Shown: in pieces, positions 20,901-27,106 of the stretch
Position numbering within the stretch: the first letter of the stretch is position 1
How the letters are laid out: every line of letters starts with the position of its first letter
Origin: Porphyridium purpureum
Taxonomy: Eukaryota; Rhodophyta; Bangiophyceae; Porphyridiales; Porphyridiaceae
Length of the DNA: 64,000 bases
Assembly (NCBI GenBank): GCA_008690995.1
Contig: VRMN01000002.1
Coordinates: forward strand, 1,488,001 to 1,552,000
Direction: 5' to 3'
Position numbers and translations under genes: made by a program
Notes under the pieces: model-generated
Database searches by the model: none
The model's input: the letters and a program-made list of their open reading frames with translations, nothing else
What the model was told of the DNA's origin: nothing

Positions 20901-22028
20901 GACAAAGCGGACGCAACAATGTCGCCCGAACGAAAGAAAAAGCGCGGGGATAAAATGAAGCCGGCAAGCAAGGAGCGCATGATTCGAGAGCGCGAAGAGG
21001 CGATGCTGCGAGAGCAGGTGCTCGACACAGCGGAGGACTTTGAGCGAGTGCTGGTCGGGGCACAGAATGCATCCTTGGTGTGGATTCGGTACATGGCATT
21101 TCACGTTTCGCTAGCGCAGCTGGCAGAGGCGCGCAAGGTTGCGGAGCGCGCGCTAGGGCTCATTGGTGTGCAGTATGAAGCCGAGAAAATGAACGTGTGG
21201 TTGGCGTATTTGAATTTGGAACTTCAGTTTGGCGGAACGGGTGGTGTTGGAGGAGTGGGCACAAATGAGACCGTAGACGATGAAGCCGGTGATGGTGCGG
21301 AGCACGTTCAAAAGGAGCGCGGTCCTGTTCCGCCTTCCTTTTTCACGTTGCTCGATCGCGCGTGCAAGCTCGCAGACGAGAAGCACCTCCTGCTCCGCAT
21401 GATGTCGTCAGTACGATCGATGCCCCAGCCCCCGGAGCAAGTGGTGTCCGAGTTGACGCGACGACTGCTCGCCAAACACCGGCAATCGAAGAAGGTGTGG
21501 ATTGGCCTGGCAGAGTACGAATACAAGCGCGGCGACGGTGCCGCCGCGCGCAAGCTGTTTGAGCGCTCGCTGTTGTCTCTACCAAAGTACAAGCACATCC
21601 GGACGATTTTAGCCTTTGCGCGGCTCGAGTACCGCTCGGGCTCGCGCGAGTCTGGCCGGACAATGTTCGAAGGGCTGGTCGGAAACATGCCCAAGCGGCT
21701 GGACTTTTGGAACGTGTACATAGACCTTGAACTGAGCCAGCTCCGCCACGCCGTTGCCGCGGCGCAAGACCGAGACGAGGCGGCTCCTTCCAGAAGCCAG
21801 CCGCTGGCGGCGACGTTGCTGGCGCAGGATACGGCGAAGGACGTCGTGTTTATCCGGCGTCTGTTCGAGCGGGTGTGCTCACTGAACCTGTCGTCGAAGA
21901 AGATGAAGTTCTTCCTGAAGCGGCACCTCGAGTTCGAGCGAGAGTATGGCTCGCCTGCGCAGATGCAGGTGGTGAAGCAACGCGCCATTGCGTACGTACA
22001 GACCCACGGCCAACCGCAACACGCTTGA
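14934..22028 (+). CDS. RRP5: rRNA processing factor RRP5 (PDCD11)
   Basis: This very large protein (2364 residues from this start) has the RRP5 plan: a basic N-terminus, a long run of S1 RNA-binding domains over roughly residues 110-1850, an acidic Asp/Ser-rich linker (about 1870-1950), and C-terminal HAT/TPR-like helical repeats (about 2020-2360). RRP5 acts in the nucleolus in both 18S and 5.8S/25S pre-rRNA processing. Clear S1 units include VRGFVTESHAKKGVFVELG and LLRGTVSKLTKYGVLISLAP. It is longer than human PDCD11 (1871) and yeast Rrp5 (1729). The frame is open back to an ATG at 14373, but that part runs antisense through the DUF4602 gene and looks non-coding, so the ATG at 14934 is chosen. 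Confidence 0.95.
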   Translation: MDTAGMFPRGPRSPAPVAARLYTPRGEKRKGDSALPASTPKKSKGQGLSDTRTPKNLFGSAPGTAARKAAAAASSAPPGQRKKMKHVAMDKADEARSGDDDHNKLDEDAPEGARRERIPGMADTPRADNEMGIAARVPGLQLSTVSEGVVCLAVVQHIVGTTLKVMLPGNIMAEAAGGEPLLRLDEGKPARSPHGGVAKDDDSDASSSSGSSDSEADAQGTANGHRLRERAKSRHKLHCPYEVLSPGDLILASVISVVEDPAKAGRKIVHVSLHPNHVNRRSRGSFVLECVEKGSLLYGVISSMEDRGCVISFGDNLTYPANASDLAFNGFYEFDDTADEPHRHPRKMAVGTPLLVVVTDEKMAKKKRQAARTTASSGRPVVIQVSADLNLVRKKSASEYPGMAIENLLPGLLVRAIVQNTSRSGDVWVQLLTFFRGMIPWLQRPVTDEDLDLPNVTDSDTDDERHSKGGIKSAPRTGADLAPGTQVLARILFVDISLKVIGLTLLPSVVQDFTIPASGERQYPVGSIVDAKVDRIDTRLGLGLIAHVDGAGKLRCFAPNANLTDGPGDAKAASGFKRGQSVQARVLAHSKFDGAVIVSLKPSVLSLRVLSAGEVQAGEVYSATVVGPSTSGARGNASPEQGFIVKIENRVNAFVSVDHASDTSKSRKLKERFAPGSEVTVRVLWVDSKRRRIFATAKKSLVKHLTKAQVLLSLEQAASSVGEQFAGVVMGITKTKAVRVSFFNRLVGILPFGELGLDAAASTEKQVEALFPAGRTLPCRIASVDARAKRVLLSLKGADEIRQLFRSRNTASSQALGVGSLVSGRVVKILTTSFMVSVQPAATTHLDHSVDEAEHVTGSVDAELPFQHLSDIPELVPIWKAVLREAMKAGEGAPLILDRLLVIRTASTRGQGCSGHVVSLKPSLIRSVLDSKFVGALEELETGTILSGYVQHVNGHGAVISLTGGPVTGFVRKSRVADAFVSDPQDRMVVGQSVAALVESIDRETKRVMLSLRSSDIITARTAMMSEANANTPSQTRGKPPLGAFAADFPAMRYDELASLSVLFLQHAKPPRDPVPDDLGGAAPILANLQVLKPGSVIPVRATALDKSGAIFQCLLGTSTSKSLRAVSVFGQGSVVQPKIGALYGAQVLDVNIGSGLVDVVVEKELDGGEDSDSVLAARSVVAPPLLKRLVPTHKVKCTVQLVKDAEVYLSVSKKSGGSAVVVASLLEVNSNWGFNARQASAGTKTSVVDSTLRSMFTVGTTVTGVVHAVQSSDSLVNTIEVSEWIHEQVARKKPRASGAGGGSGALSTENAEGGNEEQLQKEPIAEVGSRCAGMVTSKRALQVFLSVDRSTFARLHVTDMQVTYGDEVVRKYLLEPHILKSSRIASLSMGASVDVRVYAIQDNNRAVQTDGGHAEGTRKRLASVTTLLDAKQSGCINEIDERTLWSDTLAEGRVVLGFVCSVAANEREAFVALTSSISGRVVEIEATDDLDLLSDEKKKVFDSWDVGDGVLVRVLAQNVAERRVALTSVIRSAPCAEQSVVVARIVQISPNFGVRVVLPQYTGLKAKYGRIHLAELADNFDAVEALLAGYIPGQYVQAVVVSVRDGEGSENQHNRRIDLSLRESRLQKSLGSVEIASGSEGEPGVPLKTRKRRMNHEHVSVRDAVVVAADDLKLGQKVRGFVTESHAKKGVFVELGSCVHAHVNLNQLSDGFVEDVVAGFPKGKLVSGTIIGIDTTSSSVEMSFKSAPRVDRSSAVWQLISPGDLLRGTVSKLTKYGVLISLAPGGVYGLCHRSQLKDDVSVDDPSTNTMLGLNVGDSVVAKVLKVDHAKRRVDLGLKESLLADQDPASIKSLLGLSFSEVDAGTKDIDMEPAIENNADGSSDEQASSGADETDDDEDESGSSSSGDNGSESDGQDDDKESSSSDGEGNSANIENGDQPDQIGKGNGRRSDGHGFAFFESDDEFEGAAEGERDESTGEAKAKRGSNGDDKADATMSPERKKKRGDKMKPASKERMIREREEAMLREQVLDTAEDFERVLVGAQNASLVWIRYMAFHVSLAQLAEARKVAERALGLIGVQYEAEKMNVWLAYLNLELQFGGTGGVGGVGTNETVDDEAGDGAEHVQKERGPVPPSFFTLLDRACKLADEKHLLLRMMSSVRSMPQPPEQVVSELTRRLLAKHRQSKKVWIGLAEYEYKRGDGAAARKLFERSLLSLPKYKHIRTILAFARLEYRSGSRESGRTMFEGLVGNMPKRLDFWNVYIDLELSQLRHAVAAAQDRDEAAPSRSQPLAATLLAQDTAKDVVFIRRLFERVCSLNLSSKKMKFFLKRHLEFEREYGSPAQMQVVKQRAIAYVQTHGQPQHA

Positions 22029-22032
22029 AAAC

Positions 22033-22049
22033 AACACACACACACACAC
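22033..22049. repeat. (CA)n microsatellite
   Basis: An uninterrupted AC/CA dinucleotide run begins five bases after the RRP5 stop codon, in its 3' flank. Confidence 0.8.
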
Positions 22050-22273
22050 GCAAGCACACCAACATCCATCGACACGCACTGTACCCGGCTCCCGATTCTT
22101 GGTGGCGTTCGTCATCCAGCAAGTCACTCACTCGCTCATATCAAAACAATCCGTTTTTATTATTTCTATACTCGCGATCTGGCTGACGCCACTGGCACGG
22201 GGAAAAAAGGAAGAAGAAGAAAAAACGCCGAAGAAGTTTGTGCAGGGACAGAACGTGTAGGTTGCTGGTGATG

Positions 22274-22310
22274 TGGGTGTAGGGTGGGGTGGTGGGGTGG
22301 TGGGGTGGGA
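22274..22310 (+). promoter_or_regulatory. G-rich tract with G-quadruplex potential
   Basis: Repeated runs of three or four G separated by one or two other bases (GGGTGTAGGGTGGGG and then GGTGGGG units) lie on the sense strand about 200 bp before the HslU ATG. This can form an intramolecular G-quadruplex or act as a promoter or leader element. The rest of the spacer (22029-22512) holds the CA repeat and a 59-codon upstream frame at 22367-22546. Confidence 0.5.
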
Positions 22311-22512
22311 GCATACGTTCGGGAGTGGTGAGGGGAAGGCGTGGTGCAGGGTGCAGCGCCACGGAGATGAAAATGGCACGGGCAGTGGGGATGGGCAGGC
22401 TGCTGCCGCGCTCGGCCGACGCGCGCGCGCGCGTGGCGCATCGTCGTCGCGCGCCGGCTCGCGGCGGAATCGGGATCGAGACCGGGCGCGCCCGCGTCGA
22501 GCCACGCGCCAC

Positions 22513-24159
22513 ATGCAGCTGTGTGCGCAGGCCGACGCCAGGCTGAGGCTCAGGCGCGCTGGCGCCAGCGGCGCCGCGAGCCGCGGCTCAATATGTACGT
22601 CAACGCGGCAGGTGTGGGGCGCGAGTGCGGGGGATGGGGAAGCAGGAGCGGGCGTGCCTGCAGACGGAGGAGACGGACCAAGCACAATTGATGGCAGCGG
22701 AAATGGGGGCTCTGCGTCTGGGGTCGGGGCGGGGTCGGGCACTGAGGATGGCGGCTCGAGTGGTGGCGGAGTGGAGGATGCAGGCGCGCCACTCGCGAAT
22801 GGCGGGACGTTGCTGTCCGAGGGAGTGTCGAATGAGCCACGGAGCTTATCTGAGCTGACGCCCAAGGAAATCGTGGCCGAGCTGGACCGGTACATTGTAG
22901 GGCAGGCTGATGCGAAACGCGCCATGGCGATTGCCCTGCGCAACCGTTGGCGCCGCAAGCAGCTTCCCGAGAAAATGCGCGACGAAGTGATGCCCAAGAA
23001 CATGCTGATGATCGGGCCGACTGGCGTGGGCAAGACAGAGATTGCGCGGCGGCTTGCAAAGCTTGTCGACGCACCTTTTATCAAGGTGGAGGCAACCAAG
23101 TTTACTGAAGTGGGCTTCCATGGCCGAGACGTGGACCAAATCATTCGCGACCTGCTCGAAAATGGCATCAGCCTGGTGAAGCAGCGCCACCGGCGCAAAC
23201 TCAAGGCGCAGCTTGAGCGCCAGGTGGAGGACCGTTTGCTCGACGAGCTCGCGGGAGTGAATGCGCGCGACACGACTCGCGACAGCTTCCGAACGCTTCT
23301 GCGAAATGGTGACCTGGAGGATCGCGAAATCGAAATTGAAGAGTCGAGTCGGCCCAAGGTCCCCCACATTTTGCAGGACGTAACCCCAGGGCAGTCGGAC
23401 GTGCTACGCCACCTAGACAAGATGCTGACGGTATCGCGCTCTGGGGGTACATCCGGGAATAAGCGGCTCATGTCGGTCAAAGAGGCTCGCACAGTGCTGG
23501 AGGAAGGCGAGGCTGAGAAGCTTATCAATGATGACGCAATTTTGCGGCAGGCCATTGAAGCGACCGAGCAGGACGGCATTGTCTTTATTGATGAGATCGA
23601 CAAGATCTGCACGCCGTCTGGATACCGGCATGGCGCAGACGCGTCCAGCGAGGGCGTGCAGCGCGACCTGCTACCGTTGATTGAGGGCAGTATCATCAAC
23701 ACCAAACGCGGAAATATCAACACTGACCATATTCTGTTTGTGGCCAGTGGTGCGTTTCATGCATGCAAGCCTTCCGATCTGATGGCCGAGCTGCAGGGTC
23801 GTCTCCCGATCCGCGTGGAACTGAAGGGCCTCACTGAAGAGGACATGTTTAGAATCTTGACCGTGCCGGAGACGAATCTGGTGCAGCAGCATATTGAGCT
23901 GATGCGTACTGAGGGCGTAACGCTGATCATTACCGACAGCGCGCTTCGCGAGATTGCGCGTGTTGCCGCGGAAGTGAATCGCAATGTTGAGAACATTGGC
24001 GCACGGCGGCTGCATACGGTGCTCGAGCGCATTCTCGAGCAAGTGAGTTTCAATGCGCCTGAAATGAAGGGCCAGACCATCACCATTGACACTGTAGATG
24101 TCAAGGGCTCGCTGAGTGACATGCTGATGAAGACGGATCTTACCAAGTACGTGCTGTAA
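22513..24159 (+). CDS. hslU: HslU (ClpY) ATPase of the mitochondrial HslVU protease
   Basis: This 548-residue AAA+ unfoldase feeds substrates to the HslV peptidase. After about 110 residues of presequence and Gly-rich linker, the core begins with LTPKEIVAELDRYIVGQ. The Walker A motif is GPTGVGKTE (K174), the Walker B motif is VFIDEIDK, and a sensor and C-terminal domain follow (ENIGARRLHTVLE). The core is complete and of bacterial size. The pore loop reads GFHG (201-204), where Escherichia coli HslU has GYVG. The frame extends upstream to a GTG at 22273; the first in-frame ATG is 22513. An out-of-frame ATG frame just upstream looks like a better mitochondrial presequence, so the true N-terminus is unsettled. 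HslV is not in the window. Confidence 0.93.
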   Translation: MQLCAQADARLRLRRAGASGAASRGSICTSTRQVWGASAGDGEAGAGVPADGGDGPSTIDGSGNGGSASGVGAGSGTEDGGSSGGGVEDAGAPLANGGTLLSEGVSNEPRSLSELTPKEIVAELDRYIVGQADAKRAMAIALRNRWRRKQLPEKMRDEVMPKNMLMIGPTGVGKTEIARRLAKLVDAPFIKVEATKFTEVGFHGRDVDQIIRDLLENGISLVKQRHRRKLKAQLERQVEDRLLDELAGVNARDTTRDSFRTLLRNGDLEDREIEIEESSRPKVPHILQDVTPGQSDVLRHLDKMLTVSRSGGTSGNKRLMSVKEARTVLEEGEAEKLINDDAILRQAIEATEQDGIVFIDEIDKICTPSGYRHGADASSEGVQRDLLPLIEGSIINTKRGNINTDHILFVASGAFHACKPSDLMAELQGRLPIRVELKGLTEEDMFRILTVPETNLVQQHIELMRTEGVTLIITDSALREIARVAAEVNRNVENIGARRLHTVLERILEQVSFNAPEMKGQTITIDTVDVKGSLSDMLMKTDLTKYVL

Positions 24160-24290
24160 AAGTGAAGTTCTGCTGATATCGTCGAAAGGCGAGATTGCGA
24201 CGCAGGAAGTAAAGAAGTCGGGCGCGAACGCGTCAGCGCATACGCTACAGAAGCAGTGCACTGTGATATGGGTTTGTTGGTTCTACCTGC

Positions 24291-25247
24291 TCATTCCTCT
24301 GGCTCGCGTACGAGAACATAGTATCCTCCTCCCGTATTGGCGCCTTTGCCCACCCGCAGCGTTTCGTCGATGTACTGGATGATGAGACCCGGTACGCGAA
24401 AGCGCTCAATGATCTGCTTGTTCACAATTTGCCAGTTGACAAACCAGCGCCAGAAAATTCGCTTGATCGATATTTCTCGGCGCTCGAACTGAACGTTGAT
24501 CTTCGAGCCGCGAATCCGCTGCTCTACCGCACTCTTTTTCTGATAATCCTTGATGCCTCTGCCTGCACGACCAAGCGACTGGCGCACGAGCCTCTTTGGT
24601 TCCACAGCAAACTGCGCCTTGATGCGGACCTCAATAGTGAGGCCCAGCCAGCGATGATCCACGATCGCCACGTTCTCGAATCGTGCGTTTGCGAGCCGAA
24701 TGTCTTGGTTCACCTTGACCAATCTGAACCCGAACGGCAACTTTGTCAGGCTCGTGATTTCGCGTGCGTCGCTGTACAGCAACCGCCACGAGCCGTCGAG
24801 CACAGCCGGATTCGACGTGAGCGGGGTCTCAAACTGCTTTGCAACGGGGGCGCGCTGCAAAGTGTCGAGAGCGCGCTCGATCTTTTGCTTCCATTCCGTG
24901 CGCTGCGTGGCGTCGCGCAGCTGCACTGGCGTCACCGGCTCGACTGAACCTTCTTTGACCCGCAGCTTTTCACGCATCTGCTGCAGCAGCACCAACAGCG
25001 CCAGCTTGGCATCGTCTGGCGCCGGGGAGACCGAAACCTCTGCCGCTGTTGTGGCACCAAGTCGCACTCGCTGCGTCCTCGCTCTGTTCGCATGTGTTCC
25101 AGATCCACAAGTCAGTTTCCATTCATGTGCGCTGACCCTTCTGTCGCCTAGGCACACTCCCACCCCCGACTCGCGGTGGCCACTGACGTCGCGACACACC
25201 GCGCCACATCCTGCGTCGCGTATGATCGAGTTGACGAATGCACTCAT
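24291..25247 (-). CDS. plastid fibrillin (PAP/fibrillin domain) protein
   Basis: This 318-residue protein has an N-terminal region of about 70 residues compatible with a plastid transit peptide, then a PAP/fibrillin domain. The start of the lipocalin-like barrel is recognised from LDGSWRLLYSDAREI and the end from IQYIDETLRVGKGANTGGGYYVLVRE, the conserved C-terminal signature. Fibrillins bind lipids in plastoglobules and thylakoids and help in plastoquinone, carotenoid and stress metabolism; the subgroup cannot be fixed here. The first ATG in frame is 25247, as the codon at 25262 is GTG. It is convergent with HslU, with 131 bp between stop codons. Confidence 0.85.
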   Translation of the reverse strand: MSAFVNSIIRDAGCGAVCRDVSGHRESGVGVCLGDRRVSAHEWKLTCGSGTHANRARTQRVRLGATTAAEVSVSPAPDDAKLALLVLLQQMREKLRVKEGSVEPVTPVQLRDATQRTEWKQKIERALDTLQRAPVAKQFETPLTSNPAVLDGSWRLLYSDAREITSLTKLPFGFRLVKVNQDIRLANARFENVAIVDHRWLGLTIEVRIKAQFAVEPKRLVRQSLGRAGRGIKDYQKKSAVEQRIRGSKINVQFERREISIKRIFWRWFVNWQIVNKQIIERFRVPGLIIQYIDETLRVGKGANTGGGYYVLVREPEE

Positions 25248-25684
25248 CGCAACGTGACTCACAACACATCACTTCCTCATCTCCTGGTCCACAAGTTCGT
25301 AAATTTCCTCTGCCACAAGTTTGACTTCGGGAATCCAAGTCGAAGGAAACACCGCACGGACTTGATTCGGCTTCAGCTCAATCGCTGAATTAAGAAGGTT
25401 GCGATCACGCGGCCCAGGCTCGCCGCGGCGCCTTGGACCTCGGGCGAGGTGCGCAAAGGGCGTTTATATCACGGAAATCGACCTGGATGGTCTGTTCCGA
25501 GCCGGGCTAAAGGCAGAATGCGCAAGATTGTGGGAACGTTTTTTTCTCACTCTTCCTCGTCTGGATAGCGCGAGGTAGAATACGCAGGCGCAGTGAGCGT
25601 GCGGTTTCTGCCTAAACTCAACATCCATTTTCTGGTCAGTTGCGCGCTGCCCGACGATGCGGGCCCATGCTCACAGGTATGCAG
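25248..25684. other. spacer with no recognised feature
   Basis: This 437-bp stretch separates two minus-strand genes and should hold the fibrillin promoter and the CMC2 3' end. No repeat, RNA or conserved frame is apparent. Confidence 0.5.
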
Positions 25685-25930
25685 CTAGTCCAGCATGGCG
25701 CCGCGTTGCCCCATCCTGTCACGCACTTGCTCCTTTTCCTCTTTGGCAGCCTGCAGATTTAGCTCTCGCCTCGTTTGCGACTCGTGCTTGAGACACCGGT
25801 CCAGCTCCAAGCGAACGTCGTTGCACACACCCACGTGCTTGTGATACGCGTTGTCGGCGTGGCATCTTTGCAGGGCAAGGATGAATTCCTGGCACACTGG
25901 GAGAACATGGAGTGCTAGATTCGGATGCAT
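25685..25930 (-). CDS. CMC2: CMC2-like twin CX9C mitochondrial protein
   Basis: This 81-residue protein begins MHPNL and carries two CX9C motifs, CQEFILALQRC and CNDVRLELDRC, about 22 residues apart. Both the start (MHPDL in human) and the second motif (CNDVDRELRKC in human) match COX assembly mitochondrial protein 2, imported into the intermembrane space by the Mia40 pathway and needed for cytochrome oxidase assembly. The length matches the family. The basic, charged tail is as expected. ATG at 25930 is the only sensible start. Confidence 0.9.
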   Translation of the reverse strand: MHPNLALHVLPVCQEFILALQRCHADNAYHKHVGVCNDVRLELDRCLKHESQTRRELNLQAAKEEKEQVRDRMGQRGAMLD

Positions 25931-26093
25931 TGCAGCCGCTCAATTCGTGTCTCGCGCCGCGAAAATGTCAAAGCTTCTTCTGCGGTTGCCCTCTGCTGAA
26001 GCCTGCACACTTTGACTCTCCAGCACACAAAGGCGGAAATGGGAGCTTGGCTGTTGTGAACATGGCGATACATATTGAGACTGCATTTCCCCG

Positions 26094-26397
26094 ATGTCTT
26101 ACCTGCAAAGTCGGCGCCCTAACCTTGAGTTGCGCATGGAGAGCGCTGCTCGTGTGGATGGTCTGTCCTTTGACGAGGTGGAGAAGCCGCCGCTGCGTTG
26201 GATGTGCGCGGGCGAGACCGTTTCGTACAGCAAAAGGAACAGATGGTTCCAACTGGAGGTAATTATTTTGACTGTGACGTCCATACAGCTGCGAAGCAAG
26301 TGAGTGAGACATGGCTCAAATGTCCTTGGAGCAACTAAGACTTCCGTAAGGTGAAAATGAAAGAAGGAAATGACTTCCACGTGCGACTGCGCATCAT
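26094..26397 (+). CDS. possible small intron-containing gene, function unknown
   Basis: An ATG frame at 26094-26258 (55 codons, containing RWMCAGETVSYSK and RNRWFQLE) runs into GTAATT, a plausible 5' splice site. A plausible 3' site, preceded by an ACTAAG branch-like sequence, ends at 26350. Joining keeps phase 0, giving WFQLE followed by VKMKEGNDFHVRLRI up to 26397, where a second GTGAGC 5' site stands. A third exon may start near 26453. I do not recognise the protein. The model fills part of a 1.2-kb gap and would be divergent from CMC2 with 163 bp between ATGs. It is a guess from splice-like signals and natural-looking protein sequence. Confidence 0.3.
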
Positions 26398-26966
26398 GTG
26401 AGCGCAAAAAATCAGTGCTTCCTCAAAGTCATCCGGACGGATGGCGGCAGAAGCTTTGCGGGACAGACATTCTGCAGTGAATTCGCTGCTGCGCGCAAAT
26501 CGATTGCAAGAGCATCGTGCCCCATTCACTGGAAAAGCAAGAGGTCTCGATATCTCAGGCCTCACATTGGCGGCGACCTTTCAGTTTCTTCCTTTCCGCC
26601 GAAACTGTGCCAAAAGCTATCGACGTTTCCACATGAACCTGCAGCAGACGGAATTATCATACCATATCTCGACCGGCTTGCTCACCACCATGACCACCAC
26701 CACCACCAATCTTGCTCTGCTGCTTCGCGCTCACGTGCATTTGGCGTCTTGCACTCATCCGCCACCAATGAAGTAAAAACCCGCCGCAATGCTAGTAGAA
26801 AGCGACGTATCTGATGAAACAGGCTCGTTTTACAATGGTACACCTTTATGACCCTAGCCAGCTCGATTTTACAGGAGGTGTACTTTCTCATATTGAGAAT
26901 GGGGTGTTTTTATATGAGGATATCCGTTAATCCTTTTTTTATTTAATGGTTTGGTGTTGGCGCAGC

Positions 26967-27040
26967 AGCGGGAGGAGAATGCAGCTGGAGAGGAGAGCGT
27001 GGTGGAACGAAGAACCAAGGTGAAGAGGAGGAAAGCGGTG
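26967..27040 (+). promoter_or_regulatory. GA-rich sense-strand tract before glutamate decarboxylase
   Basis: Purines dominate this stretch (GGAGGAGAA, GGAGAGGAGAG, GAAGAGGAGGAAAG), ending about 65 bp before the gene's first ATG. It is one of several such tracts in the window, always on the sense strand of the gene that follows. The part of the spacer between the possible small gene and this tract shows nothing else beyond a short CAC repeat near 26685-26710. Confidence 0.4.
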
Positions 27041-27082
27041 AGATACAGAGTGGTTGGACAAGGTGGAGAGAGCGTGTGCGTG

Positions 27083-27090
27083 TTTATATA
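27083..27090 (+). promoter_or_regulatory. TATA-like sequence
   Basis: TTTATATA lies 17 bp before the ATG at 27107. If it is a real TATA box, transcription would begin near or past that ATG and translation would start at the next in-frame ATG, 27128. Confidence 0.25.
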
Positions 27091-27106
27091 CATAGTAAGA
27101 GATAAG

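Noticed and set aside
22273-22512. In-frame extension of HslU upstream of its first ATG
   Set aside because: It starts at GTG and is encoded by the G-rich repeat; GTG and TTG are not accepted as starts here. The same reasoning moved several other starts downstream.
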